Virus record (IMG/VR): IMGVR_UViG_3300046472_000072
Location: 1 to 53,402 of that record
Length of the DNA: 53,402 nt
Direction: 5' to 3' (one strand)
Source: a virus
Shown here: one piece after another, positions 29,161 to 36,715 of the stretch
Position numbering within the stretch: the stretch's first letter is position 1
Layout of the letters: every line of letters starts with the position of its first letter
Made by a program: the position numbers and the translations under genes
The notes under the pieces: generated by a model
Database searches by the model: none
Told to the model about the DNA's origin: nothing
The model's input: the letters and a program-made list of their open reading frames with translations, nothing else

Positions 29161-29376
29161 CTAGTAGTCCCTCTTGTACAACTCTTTAGCCTCAGCCCAA
29201 CCATCGTCGTAACCATTGCCATAAGAGTCTACGTTGTCAGCCAACCTCTCAATCTCCCTCTTATACGCCGCAATCAACTCCTCAACATCCTCCCACCGAC
29301 AATAACGCCCATAAGAAAGAGGAAGCTCACCAGCCTCATTGAACTCGTAGCGTGGAATGTCTCTGTCGTTTGTCAT
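29161..29376 (-). CDS. Hypothetical protein, 71 aa
   Basis: A 71-residue acidic protein (MTNDRDIPRYEFNEAGELPL...) with a central coiled-coil-like helix. GGAGGGATTG precedes the ATG, which overlaps the previous stop (TGATG). Last gene of the operon. Confidence 0.7.
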   Translation of the reverse strand: MTNDRDIPRYEFNEAGELPLSYGRYCRWEDVEELIAAYKREIERLADNVDSYGNGYDDGWAEAKELYKRDY

Positions 29377-29702
29377 CAATCCCTCCAAGAAGTGCTGCGG
29401 TCATACCCGGCAACAGGGTTGTTCCTACCTGAGTTATAGGCTTCAGAGATTTTCTTCTCCATCGCAGCAACAATGCGTGTAAAGTCTTCGTAGAGGATGT
29501 ACGTGCCGTCTTCGAACTCGCACATTTCCCCTGTAGTTAAGCTATCCCACCGCCTCACATACTTTGGATCATCCTTGCGGCGCTCTGCTTCAGCTTCTTG
29601 TACAATCTCGCACCTAATCTGAAGCCACTCGTGAAAGTCCAGTCCATTGCAGAGATTGAGTGTGCCAAGCCTCACCGTGCTGGTCTTTGTCTCGTAGTCC
29701 AT
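29376..29702 (-). CDS. Hypothetical protein, 108 aa
   Basis: A 108-residue acidic protein (MDYETKTSTVRLGTLNLCNG...). The ATG at 29702 overlaps the previous stop. Not recognised. Confidence 0.7.
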   Translation of the reverse strand: MDYETKTSTVRLGTLNLCNGLDFHEWLQIRCEIVQEAEAERRKDDPKYVRRWDSLTTGEMCEFEDGTYILYEDFTRIVAAMEKKISEAYNSGRNNPVAGYDRSTSWRD

Positions 29703-29878
29703 CACCCTTTCTCCCTAATTTCAAACGTATGCACACCATTCGCCCAATCATTCGTCTCCACAAACTCATAATCCGCAATGATCTTATCAGAGTTCTGCAA
29801 AATCCACTGAGCAGCGAAGCACTCCTTGTTTTGCTCAAGAGAACGCATGGCTTTGAACACGAGGTCTTCGATGGTCAT
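29702..29878 (-). CDS. Hypothetical protein, 58 aa
   Basis: A 58-residue protein (MTIEDLVFKAMRSLEQNKEC...) that exactly fills the space between its neighbours with ATGA and TGATG overlaps. Function unknown. Confidence 0.65.
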   Translation of the reverse strand: MTIEDLVFKAMRSLEQNKECFAAQWILQNSDKIIADYEFVETNDWANGVHTFEIREKG

Positions 29879-30228
29879 GCACGTCCCTCCTTCAACTCAA
29901 GCAACAACCCAGCCAGAGCCCACAAGGTCCACTTGGGATTATTCTCAATAAAATACTCAACGCTCGTATAGTGTTCCTTGAACGTATCGTTACTGATCCC
30001 CACCTTGCGCATCATCTTCCGCACACCCTTAGCTGTGCATGGCTCGTTGTAGCTTGGCATTCTTACCTTGTGTTTGCTCCCTAGTTCACGCCAATGATTG
30101 CCGTCTAGGTAGTCGAGCTTATATAGATGCTCATTGGCTTTGTTGTGTGCAGCCTTAACAGCCCTAGACTCAATAGACTTTTGAAGGGCAATTTGCCGTT
30201 CTTCAGGTGTCAACGTTGCGATTGTCAT
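29875..30228 (-). CDS. Hypothetical protein, 117 aa
   Basis: A 117-residue basic protein (MTIATLTPEERQIALQKSIE...) with an N-terminal helix and a WREL..K....PSYNEPC segment; coupled to both neighbours. Not recognised. Confidence 0.7.
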   Translation of the reverse strand: MTIATLTPEERQIALQKSIESRAVKAAHNKANEHLYKLDYLDGNHWRELGSKHKVRMPSYNEPCTAKGVRKMMRKVGISNDTFKEHYTSVEYFIENNPKWTLWALAGLLLELKEGRA

Positions 30229-30287
30229 TCGCCCTCCAACTCGTCTTTACGCTCCCCAAACAGCGACTCAAATCCAATAATAGCCAT
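30225..30287 (-). CDS. Tiny ORF, 20 aa
   Basis: A 20-residue reading frame (MAIIGFESLFGERKDELEGE) with GTAGGAGGGTAT before the ATG and an ATGA overlap at its end. The ribosome site and overlap suggest it is translated, at least to couple its neighbours. Confidence 0.4.
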   Translation of the reverse strand: MAIIGFESLFGERKDELEGE

Positions 30288-30295
30288 ATACCCTC

Positions 30296-30397
30296 CTACC
30301 CCAAGACATTAATAAGAATCACACCTGTGACATACCCTACAACAAGCCCTGTGGCAGCACAAATTAGGGCGAACTTAGCAGCAGACGGATATGACAT
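30296..30397 (-). CDS. Tiny membrane protein, 33 aa
   Basis: A 33-residue hydrophobic peptide (MSYPSAAKFALICAATGLVV...) predicted to be one membrane helix. The ATG at 30397 has GGAGG seven bases away; the one at 30400 is the alternative. Function unknown. Confidence 0.5.
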   Translation of the reverse strand: MSYPSAAKFALICAATGLVVGYVTGVILINVLG

Positions 30398-30495
30398 CAT
30401 TCACCCTCCGCCATATCAGGAATAATGCCAAGCTTCACAGCAGCCATAACAATCAGCAGCATTGTGCCGTAGAAAATGTCTTTCAGAATGTTCAT
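30397..30495 (-). CDS. Tiny membrane protein, 32 aa
   Basis: A 32-residue peptide (MNILKDIFYGTMLLIVMAAV...) with one likely membrane helix and an acidic end. Its stop overlaps the next start. Confidence 0.5.
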   Translation of the reverse strand: MNILKDIFYGTMLLIVMAAVKLGIIPDMAEGE

Positions 30496-30496
30496 T

Positions 30497-30709
30497 TCAG
30501 TCTCCGTACGCTGTAAGGTCTTCCTCAAATGCTTCTTGAGGCGTGTAGCCAAGATCGTAGTACATGTACCAGTGATCTCGGTCTAAGGTACCAAACTCCT
30601 CTAGGTCGAGAAAACCTTGCGTGAACATATGCACGTACAATTTTGTGATCCACTCATCAAAAAGAGTTACACCTACAGTTGGAAAATCGTCTTCGCCATC
30701 CAAATTCAT
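30497..30709 (-). CDS. Acidic hypothetical protein, 70 aa
   Basis: A 70-residue acidic protein (MNLDGEDDFPTVGVTLFDEW...) ending one base before the next gene's start. Function unknown. Confidence 0.7.
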   Translation of the reverse strand: MNLDGEDDFPTVGVTLFDEWITKLYVHMFTQGFLDLEEFGTLDRDHWYMYYDLGYTPQEAFEEDLTAYGD

Positions 30710-30721
30710 TTCGTAAGCTCC

Positions 30722-31255
30722 TCAAAAGGAAGTGCGAGACGCAGTAAGCTCCTCAAACCTGCGCATAAAGTAAATGTAGGACATATGGCTGTCCCACGCG
30801 ATAATCTTGTTCGGATAGGGCTCGTAGCCCTCATAGCAAACTTCCTTGACGCATGGCTGCATATCACGGCGCTCTGCAAGGAACACTTTAATGTCCGCAT
30901 CCTTCACGCATGGATGTAAAGGAAACTTTACGCCAAAGCGTTTGCACAGGTCTGCCTCAGCACGCTTCTCAATCTCCACATAGCCAGGGAGAAGGCGCTT
31001 CAGAGGGCTGGGAACGTCTGCCATGAAACTCTCAACAGCATCATGCAGGAGGCCCGCCAGGGCGTGTTCAGGAGGCACTACCTTGCTCACTAGGACGCTG
31101 TGCTGGGCCACGCTGTACGCCCTGTCAGTCTGCCCGCTAAAGCGCGCTGTGTGCGAGAGCCCTCGTGCGATGTCTCGGATGTCGTAGCGGCTGCGCTCAG
31201 GGTTGCTGTAATCGAAGAAGCCACCGTTTAGAAGGCTGATGGAGGTGGAGTTCAT
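30722..31255 (-). CDS. HD-domain phosphohydrolase, YfbR-like
   Basis: A 177-residue HD hydrolase. Metal-binding residues are in YSVAQHSVLVS (first His), AGLLHDAVESF (the HD pair) and WDSHMSYIY (final Asp). The arrangement resembles YfbR-type 5'-deoxynucleotidases, which dephosphorylate dNMPs. In a phage carrying ThyX it would help remodel nucleotide pools during infection. The ATG at 31255 overlaps the previous stop (ATGA) and is preferred over a longer reading. Confidence 0.8.
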   Translation of the reverse strand: MNSTSISLLNGGFFDYSNPERSRYDIRDIARGLSHTARFSGQTDRAYSVAQHSVLVSKVVPPEHALAGLLHDAVESFMADVPSPLKRLLPGYVEIEKRAEADLCKRFGVKFPLHPCVKDADIKVFLAERRDMQPCVKEVCYEGYEPYPNKIIAWDSHMSYIYFMRRFEELTASRTSF

Positions 31256-31791
31256 CGGAATGCAATCCTTTTCTTCAAATCGTCCCAAGAGATTGGGGTG
31301 TAGTCAATCTGTTCTACGCTCACACAGGTGTAGCGGGTGTCTTCCACACTAATATATCCCATGAGAGTTTCTACTTCTTCCATCACCTTCTCACTGTGCA
31401 AGTGCCCATGAATATTCCCAGCAAACCGCTCCATCTGGTAAGGGTGTACAGGGATGTGTGTAAGAATGTACCCATCAAACTGTTTTGCACCGTGGATGTT
31501 CTTGAAGTATGGCGTGTACTCGTCCAGACGGAACACGTCATGATTGCCCTTCACAAGCTCAATAGTGCCGTTCAAACGAGATAGGATAGGCAACGCCCTA
31601 CGGTTGATAACGACATCGCCTAGGTGGATTACTTTGTCCTTTGGGCGCACAACTTTATTCCAGTTTTCTACAAGTGCTTCATCCATTTCTTCGATGTTGT
31701 CCCAAGGGCGCAGCTTGGAGCCGTCTTTGTTTAAGAACTGCGTAACTCCGATGTGCCCAAAGTGCGTGTCTGATACTAGAAATGTGTTCAC
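31252..31791 (-). CDS. Calcineurin-like metallophosphoesterase
   Basis: A 179-residue phosphoesterase with the metal-ligand motifs in order: LVSDTHFGH, HLGDVV, VKGNHD, THIPVHP and NIHGHLHS. Substrate unknown; phage members include nucleotide and RNA/DNA 2',3'-phosphoesterases. The GTG at 31791 is chosen because GGAGGGAAC precedes it and LVSDTH then lies near the N-terminus as usual. First gene after a terminator. Confidence 0.85.
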   Translation of the reverse strand: MNTFLVSDTHFGHIGVTQFLNKDGSKLRPWDNIEEMDEALVENWNKVVRPKDKVIHLGDVVINRRALPILSRLNGTIELVKGNHDVFRLDEYTPYFKNIHGAKQFDGYILTHIPVHPYQMERFAGNIHGHLHSEKVMEEVETLMGYISVEDTRYTCVSVEQIDYTPISWDDLKKRIAFR

Positions 31792-31860
31792 GTTCCCTCC
31801 TAAATTTGTTGACAGAAGAATGTTCGCACAAAATTCTTGTAAGCGCAACTGTCTTCTACA

Positions 31861-31888
31861 AATAAAAATGCCCCGCACGAAGCGAGGC
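31861..31888 (-). terminator. Rho-independent terminator, leftward
   Basis: On the minus strand GCCTCGC-TTCGT-GCGGGGC is a seven-pair hairpin followed by ATTTTTATTT. It ends the protease transcript. Confidence 0.8.
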
Positions 31889-31894
31889 GTTGTG

Positions 31895-32548
31895 CTACAG
31901 CGGCATCATTTCTTCTTGCACGGACGGCTGTGCAGGTTTCTTGGTGCGAGGCTTCTTAGGAGGCTTGTTGGCTTCGTCAAACTTACGTTTAGCGTAGTCA
32001 TTACGGGCTTGAGCACGCTCCATCCACTGATCAGCGTCCAGCCACAGGTCTACGCCCTTGATAACGTCGTCCAGCTCGGGCTGCGTAAGAAAGCCTTCAT
32101 ATGCTGTACGGATCACCTTCTCCATCCATTTCGACGTGAACGCTGTCTCGCTCTTGTAGTCGGAGAATTTGCCGATAGCGCCTGTACTGCCGTTGTGGAT
32201 AAGGCTGCTAAAGTTCTCCGACAGCGTGAAGTGGTCGCTTTCCAGCAGAATCAGTGTACCTGCACTATGCACGCCACCAGACGCCCGTACAACGATAGGA
32301 GCTTCGCACTCACGCATAGCTTGCAGCAGCGTGTCCGTAGCGTCCAGGGAGCCACCACAACTTTGCAGGTGGATGATGACAGTATCCTGCTCAGTAGCCA
32401 TACGCATAACTTCGATAGCACCGATAAACTGTGTAGGGGACTCAATCTCACCGAACATGTAGATGTGGTAGGAGCCAGAACGGTGAGGTTCGTAGCTGAT
32501 TGGGAATTGGTTCGCATCCCCGTGGCGAGACATTTGTTTCTTATCCAT
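31895..32548 (-). CDS. ClpP-like serine protease
   Basis: A 217-residue ClpP-fold protease. Probable catalytic residues are Ser95 (GGVHSAGTLI) and His118 (LIHNGSTGA), with an Asp near 160-171 (ELDDVIKGVDLWLDAD); the IIHLQSCGGSLDATDTLL strand-turn that precedes the serine fits the family. The C-terminal 30 residues are basic and proline-rich. It lies among early genes next to a PhoH-like ATPase, not in the head module, which has its own S49 protease, so it probably degrades host or early phage proteins. Confidence 0.85.
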   Translation of the reverse strand: MDKKQMSRHGDANQFPISYEPHRSGSYHIYMFGEIESPTQFIGAIEVMRMATEQDTVIIHLQSCGGSLDATDTLLQAMRECEAPIVVRASGGVHSAGTLILLESDHFTLSENFSSLIHNGSTGAIGKFSDYKSETAFTSKWMEKVIRTAYEGFLTQPELDDVIKGVDLWLDADQWMERAQARNDYAKRKFDEANKPPKKPRTKKPAQPSVQEEMMPL

Positions 32549-32557
32549 ATTTCCTCC

Positions 32558-33304
32558 TTAGTACCCTGCTTTGTCAAATTCAATGATAAGATTCTTACAC
32601 AATTTTCCACGGACAATGTGGTCGTAAGAGTCAAACTCGATCAGTGCTGCGTATTCTTGAAGTGCACGAGAGTTGTAGAGAATGTCAGCAAAGATTGCCA
32701 GCCCACTATCCTCCTTCAGCGCAGACTGGAGCACGTCACCACATAAGATCATCTTCGCACCACCGTTGCGAGTGGCAATACTCTTAATCTCTTCGATTGT
32801 GCAGTCCTCTACTTCGTCTGCAATCACCCATGTGCCCTTGCCGTAGCTCATACCCTTGATGGTTTCAAGTGGCTGAAGTACAATGTTCCCTTCTTGGATC
32901 GCAAGATCGACAACAGTTTTACCAAGGCGTTGATTGAGGACTGTAAGGAGTGGCATAAGCCAAATAGACATCTTAGTATTAGCGTCTCCTGCAAAGAAAC
33001 CCAGGCTCTGCGAGTTGGATACAGCAGGGCGTGCAAGAACGATACGATTGCACTCACCTTTGTAGAACGCCTCTGCAGCAAGACACGTTGCCACAAATGT
33101 TTTGCTGCTGCCCGCATAGCCAGTGGAGACAATTAGGTCTTTTGTGCGGATAGCTTCAAAGTACTCTCGTTGACGCTCATTCAGCGGGTAAATCGGCTTC
33201 GCCTCTAGGTGCTCTGCGCGTTGCTCCCTAAACTTGTCTTTAATGACACGTTCTTCTTTCTCGACGGGCTGCTGGGCTTTTCGTCCGCGATGTGTTCTGC
33301 GCAT
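32558..33304 (-). CDS. phoH: PhoH-like ATPase
   Basis: A 248-residue PhoH-family P-loop ATPase: Walker A GYAGSSKT (about 62-69), the LARPAV element, TIKGMSYGKG, and Walker B WVIADEVEDCT in which the usual DEAQ is DEVE. PhoH proteins are common in phages and may act as RNA-directed ATPases. The ATG at 33304 follows GAGGATTCTT. The 3' end carries a perfect TAAGATTCTTA element (32587-32597). Confidence 0.85.
   Translation of the reverse strand: MRRTHRGRKAQQPVEKEERVIKDKFREQRAEHLEAKPIYPLNERQREYFEAIRTKDLIVSTGYAGSSKTFVATCLAAEAFYKGECNRIVLARPAVSNSQSLGFFAGDANTKMSIWLMPLLTVLNQRLGKTVVDLAIQEGNIVLQPLETIKGMSYGKGTWVIADEVEDCTIEEIKSIATRNGGAKMILCGDVLQSALKEDSGLAIFADILYNSRALQEYAALIEFDSYDHIVRGKLCKNLIIEFDKAGY
32587..32597. 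promoter_or_regulatory. Perfect TAAGAWTCTTA palindrome in the phoH 3' end
   Basis: TAAGATTCTTA inside the last codons of phoH, about 40 bases before the protease start. Confidence 0.45.
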
Positions 33305-33356
33305 AAGAATCCTCAAAAATGTTAATGGAACGCCCAACAATCAAGCCGGACATTCC

Positions 33357-33385
33357 ATAATACTACGGCGACTTCTTTATGTCAA
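33357..33385 (-). promoter_or_regulatory. Sigma70-like promoter of phoH and protease
   Basis: On the minus strand TTGACA, 17 bases, TATTAT, about 55 bases before the phoH start. Confidence 0.7.
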
Positions 33386-33388
33386 ATC

Positions 33389-33604
33389 TTACGGACCTTC
33401 AAGCCATACAAGAAGACAGCTTGAAATACAATATGTAGTTCCTCCTTCTACAGGCTTGACGTGTAAGATGGGGTTGTTATCATTTAGATACTTAAATCCT
33501 TCTATGTAGTAGAACTTGTTAAGATTCTCACTGAAAACAAGAGTTCCTTGTCGTAGGCGGTAAACGTCTATCTCCGTATTCTTAAACTTGATCTTCACTC
33601 TCAC
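33389..33604 (-). CDS. Hypothetical protein, about 71 aa
   Basis: A basic beta-rich protein (MRVKIKFKNTEIDVYRLRQG...). GTG at 33604 is the suggested start; GTG at 33598 is the alternative. It overlaps the previous gene by 23 bases. Confidence 0.6.
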   Translation of the reverse strand: MRVKIKFKNTEIDVYRLRQGTLVFSENLNKFYYIEGFKYLNDNNPILHVKPVEGGTTYCISSCLLVWLEGP

Positions 33605-33938
33605 CGCCCTTCTTCTCAGCACGCTTAGCTTTCAGCGTCTCACGGGCCTTAGCCATGTTAGCACGACGCTCATCAGTGCCGAACGGTTGTCGTCCAGCCT
33701 GTCCAGCTTCCAGGCGCTCCTTGGCAAGTTGTAAGGTACGTGCATTGCGCTCAAGGTGCACCTCGTAGACGACATAGTTGAAGTGCGGGTACATTTCCTT
33801 GCTGAACACCCAACCGTTATGCAGATAGGTTTCCACCTCGTACATTAGGGCTGTGAAGTTGGGGCTGACCAGCGTCTTATACTCGTCACGGCCTTCGGTT
33901 GTGGTTTGCTCGATTACGTCGTTCTGCTGTTCAGACAT
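33582..33938 (-). CDS. Hypothetical protein, 118 aa
   Basis: A 118-residue protein with a folded middle (NFTALMYEVETYLHNGWVFS) and a highly charged C-terminal helix rich in Lys, Arg and Ala (ARETLKAKRAEKKGG). Not recognised. Confidence 0.7.
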   Translation of the reverse strand: MSEQQNDVIEQTTTEGRDEYKTLVSPNFTALMYEVETYLHNGWVFSKEMYPHFNYVVYEVHLERNARTLQLAKERLEAGQAGRQPFGTDERRANMAKARETLKAKRAEKKGGESEDQV

Positions 33939-34677
33939 TTTTAAGCTCCTTAGCTTTGTTGATTCGCTCTACAGCGATGTTAAAGTACTTCTCGTCTTTC
34001 TCGATACCGATGAAGGATCGATTGGTGTTGATGCAGGCCACGCCAGTTGTGCCGCTACCCATGCAGTTGTCGAGGACGGTTTCACCTTCGCGGGCGTACG
34101 TCAGTACAAGATACTCCATTAGGGAAGTCGGCTTCTGAGTAGGATGCAGACCTCGATCTTCTCTACAGGAGTAGTGCAGTTGTGAATCAGGATACTTCTC
34201 ATCATAAATCTTTCCATCGTATAACGAGTTGGTGACAAGAGGAATAGCGTCAGTCATGCCAACATTCTTACCGAGCTTGATAGGCGTATCCCGCTTAATC
34301 ATAATTGGGTAGTAGTTAGGCATCTTACCGTCGTGACTAAACACGCATAAATCTTCATGAGTCTTCAGGGGTTGGCGTTTGGCTTGTGCAAAATTTGCCC
34401 CGAATTTCTTGTCCCACACCCAGTTGTAGCAATACCTGTCCATGTTGGAGTTGATAAGTGCTGTCGTGAACGGTTGGCTCGCCGTTAGTACAATAGCGCC
34501 TTTATCTCGTAGAACACGATAGTAGTGCTTCCACAGCTCTTTTAAGTCGATAACACTGTCCCACTTACAGGCAGTCGTGCCGTACGGAAGATCACACAAG
34601 ATTAGGTCTACGCTTCCCCCAGGGATACCTTCCATCACTTCTAGGCAGTCCCCGAGTAGCAGTGCTGCGTCACTCAT
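33931..34677 (-). CDS. DNA methyltransferase (amino-group, N4/N6 type)
   Basis: A 248-residue beta-type amino-methyltransferase. The catalytic motif IV is CDLPYGTT (DLPY for the usual DPPY, as in a group of phage enzymes) near residue 30, and the AdoMet motif is LDNCMGSGTTGVA near 205. It opens with the LLLGDCLEVM segment typical of such enzymes. It methylates adenine N6 or cytosine N4, probably to protect phage DNA from restriction; no partner nuclease is seen, so it is an orphan enzyme. Confidence 0.9.
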   Translation of the reverse strand: MSDAALLLGDCLEVMEGIPGGSVDLILCDLPYGTTACKWDSVIDLKELWKHYYRVLRDKGAIVLTASQPFTTALINSNMDRYCYNWVWDKKFGANFAQAKRQPLKTHEDLCVFSHDGKMPNYYPIMIKRDTPIKLGKNVGMTDAIPLVTNSLYDGKIYDEKYPDSQLHYSCREDRGLHPTQKPTSLMEYLVLTYAREGETVLDNCMGSGTTGVACINTNRSFIGIEKDEKYFNIAVERINKAKELKNV

Positions 34678-34822
34678 AAGATTTCTCCTTTTTCATCTTA
34701 CGGATTTTACGTCGCGGTGTTTCATCGTCCATGTAGATTTCTCCGAAGCGCAAGTCTTCCAGATCTACGAGGATTTGCTCTTGCAGCTCGTACGCCTCTA
34801 CAATGTGTTCAAGGTCGGTCAT
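34670..34822 (-). CDS. Small hypothetical protein, 50 aa
   Basis: A 50-residue protein (MTDLEHIVEAYELQEQILVD...) with an acidic helix and basic end (PRRKIRKMKKEK). It overlaps the methyltransferase start by eight bases and contains its ribosome site. Function unknown. Confidence 0.65.
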   Translation of the reverse strand: MTDLEHIVEAYELQEQILVDLEDLRFGEIYMDDETPRRKIRKMKKEKSYE

Positions 34823-34830
34823 GGGTACTC

Positions 34831-35007
34831 TCAATTCTGCACAAGAGCCATGATGGGACGCTTCGTCTCGAACCAGCGCGTTTCCAAGAAGATGCGCTGT
34901 CGGGCAATCTTGATAGCGTCCAGGTAGTCATCAGCATGGTCAAGTACAGAGCAAGCGAGTTTGCCAGTAGTGTAGTCTCGCAGGTAGAGCTTTACGTTTG
35001 TTAGCAT
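34831..35007 (-). CDS. Small hypothetical protein, 58 aa
   Basis: A 58-residue protein (MLTNVKLYLRDYTTGKLACS...), first gene of the leftward unit, with GGAGGACAACAT before the ATG. Not recognised. Confidence 0.7.
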   Translation of the reverse strand: MLTNVKLYLRDYTTGKLACSVLDHADDYLDAIKIARQRIFLETRWFETKRPIMALVQN

Positions 35008-35039
35008 ATGTTGTCCTCCTTAAAAGTTGTGACAGGTGG

Positions 35040-35068
35040 ATAGTATATTGATGAGTTCCTTCTGTCAA
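35040..35068 (-). promoter_or_regulatory. Sigma70-like promoter of the leftward operon
   Basis: On the minus strand TTGACA, 17 bases, TACTAT. It diverges from the late promoter at 35094. Confidence 0.7.
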
Positions 35069-35093
35069 CACCCGGCAGTAAAATTCTCAAGAT

Positions 35094-35122
35094 TTGACAA
35101 GATGTTGTTGCTGTGCTACAAT
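35094..35122 (+). promoter_or_regulatory. Sigma70-like promoter of the terminase region
   Basis: TTGACA, 17 bases, TACAAT, about 30 bases before the gene at 35152. TAAGAATATTA (35131-35141) lies just after it. Confidence 0.7.
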
Positions 35123-35151
35123 TTGCAAGTTAAGAATATTAAGGAGGATTT

Positions 35152-35538
35152 ATGGGAGAACTTGTTCCCACCCAGGAGAAGCCCTTATTCTCCAAGAAAC
35201 ATGAACTAAGTAAACTTGTTCGTGATCTTAAGAAGCTGAGCACGAAGGCACTATCGGTGCTAGAGAAGGGTCTAGACAGTCCTGACGAGCGTGTCCGTAT
35301 GATCGCTGCCGAGAAACTGTTGAAGTTCTACACCGATGGGGCTGAGAGCATTCGCGCCGATGAAATTAAATCGCTACTTTTGGATATTCGTGCCGGAGGT
35401 CTTATCGGCAAGGGTAGTGCAGCAGACGATGACGACGATACTCCCGCGCTCGACTTCGAAAACATCAACCCTGAGTTTGCCACAGATGTTACAGATGCTA
35501 AGAATGTTGTAGATATGGGAAACGTTAATAAGATTTGA
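35152..35538 (+). CDS. Putative small terminase subunit
   Basis: A 128-residue protein that opens the packaging and head module. It has basic helices at the start (KKHELSKLVRDLKKLSTKAL), a HEAT-like helix pair (DERVRMIAAEKLLKFYTDG) and an acidic tail (AADDDDDTP). Position before terL, size and helical make-up suggest the small terminase that recognises phage DNA. There is no direct family match, so this rests mainly on context. Confidence 0.5.
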   Translation: MGELVPTQEKPLFSKKHELSKLVRDLKKLSTKALSVLEKGLDSPDERVRMIAAEKLLKFYTDGAESIRADEIKSLLLDIRAGGLIGKGSAADDDDDTPALDFENINPEFATDVTDAKNVVDMGNVNKI

Positions 35539-35546
35539 TGCAGCAC

Positions 35547-35575
35547 TTGACAATAATCTTATCTCGTGTCATAAT
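35547..35575 (+). promoter_or_regulatory. Sigma70-like promoter before the tRNA
   Basis: TTGACA, 17 bases, CATAAT. The spacer starts ATAATCTTA, a partial match to the repeated palindrome. Confidence 0.65.
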
Positions 35576-36026
35576 GTCGTTGTCTTCATGAGTATTACCT
35601 CCCACGCTTGGCACCGCGTGTCCCCGAAACGTGCTGTAGAGGGCTCTCACGAGCCTGTCTACAAAGCCATTCTCCTGTAGTTGCGCTGCCCTCCTCAGCA
35701 ATGCTATGGGATCGAGTGGCTCTGTAGATAACATTAGAACATTGTCTGCTGGATTGGCTGAAAGATTAGGCACTTTACTTGTAATAAAGACTATGTGGGT
35801 TTGAGTCCTACATCCAGCAGAGAGTGTTTTACAGTCTACGCAAGCAAACCGCATCCGGTCTGTAGAGACGGCTCTTGCCTGTGCGCTTGCATTTATTTAG
35901 CGAGTGACGATATATGCGTAAGCGTCAGAATCCCCTACCTGGGACTGTTAGCCTTACGGCTGACGAGGCTTCTTCGAGAGGCTAAGAGGCTGTGGAATTC
36001 AGCCCACAAGAACACAAGGAGAGATT
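35576..36026 (+). other. Transcribed non-coding stretch with tRNA and hairpins
   Basis: About 450 bases without a protein gene. It holds the tRNA at 35748-35819 and, after it, several short stems: TGACG/CGTCA (35905-35927), AGCC-TTAC-GGCT (35950-35961) and GGCTG/CAGCC (35988-36004). A 30-codon frame at 35588 has no ribosome site and is not called. Confidence 0.45.
35748..35819 (+). tRNA. tRNA-Thr (anticodon TGT)
   Basis: A 72-base cloverleaf: acceptor GCTGGAT/ATCCAGC with discriminator A; short three-pair D stem (GCT/GGC); anticodon stem CTTTA/TAAAG with loop CTTGTAA (anticodon TGT at 35780-35782); T stem GTGGG/CCTAC with loop TTTGAGT. CCA is not encoded. The D-loop lacks the usual GG and the T-loop has T instead of C at its third position, so it is somewhat degenerate. 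Confidence 0.7.
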
Positions 36027-36188
36027 ATGTCGAAGGATACATCGTTTCATCACGACTGTGGTAAGGGCTCCAGGCCAAGGTCTTACAGTGTGACGCAGGA
36101 AGAGTTTGGTAAGAACTGGGATGCAATCTTTGGTAAGAAGGCTGAAGAGGCGTCTGTAGAAGAGGAGAAGATCGATGAGCAAAATTGA
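36027..36188 (+). CDS. Small phage-type hypothetical protein, 53 aa
   Basis: A 53-residue protein (MSKDTSFHHDCGKGSRPRSY...) with a VTQEEFGKNWDAIFGKK segment, a pattern seen in small proteins near phage head genes. AAGGAGAGATT precedes the ATG. Function unknown. Confidence 0.7.
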   Translation: MSKDTSFHHDCGKGSRPRSYSVTQEEFGKNWDAIFGKKAEEASVEEEKIDEQN

Positions 36189-36399
36189 GGGTATACGATT
36201 GGTGCTGCCTGCAAAAGCCAAAGGCAAACTTTCCACAGCAAGTGCCACTAAAGTTTATCTCGTAGAAGAGTTGTCCGACATCCCTCTGCACGAACTTAAA
36301 GGAGTCACCTCTTTCGGTGTCCCAGAGGCCAATGCAGATGGCGTTCTTTCTATTACTGTGACGATGCCACTGCTTGAAGTGGTGTACGCAGAAGAATAA
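36175..36399 (+). CDS. Hypothetical protein, 74 aa
   Basis: A 74-residue beta-rich protein (MSKIEGIRLVLPAKAKGKLS...) that overlaps the previous gene by 14 bases, with GGAGAAGATCG before the ATG. Not recognised. Confidence 0.7.
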   Translation: MSKIEGIRLVLPAKAKGKLSTASATKVYLVEELSDIPLHELKGVTSFGVPEANADGVLSITVTMPLLEVVYAEE

Positions 36400-36715
36400 G
36401 TTCTGGTTGTAGCACTACTGTCGAGGTCATGAAAGCCGACGAGGGCTGACACAAATTCTCGTAACAAATTTGCCCAACAGGACAAGCTCCATCTGGGCAT
36501 ACTCCGCTTCGGCGGATTCGAGGAGAGGGCGTCTGTATGGGCGCTGAAGAGGGTCGGGAAGGAAGGTGCTGCGACTCCACCAATTATTTATAGGCTGCAC
36601 GGCAGGGATGCTGTGTGGCTTTTTGTTGTTTCAAGTTTTGTGGCGAACGGATTAGCTATCCTCTCCAGTGCTACACCACTGGATAGTCACTCTTATTAAC
36701 TCGTGTAGGAGCATT
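36400..36715. other. Intergenic stretch before the GIY-YIG gene
   Basis: About 315 bases with no gene seen. It has a TCCGC-TTCG-GCGGA hairpin (36503-36516) and a CCAGTG-N6-CACTGG hairpin near the end. No clear promoter. Confidence 0.35.

Noticed and set aside
31544-32746. 400-codon plus-strand frame over the protease region
   Set aside because: Antisense to the ClpP-like and metallophosphoesterase genes, without domain or start signal.
35588-35680. 30-codon frame before the tRNA
   Set aside because: No ribosome site, no likeness to any protein, and it lies in a structured RNA region.
36540-36585. tRNA 3' half near GGTGCTGCGACTCCACC
   Set aside because: No matching acceptor, anticodon or D arm could be built upstream.
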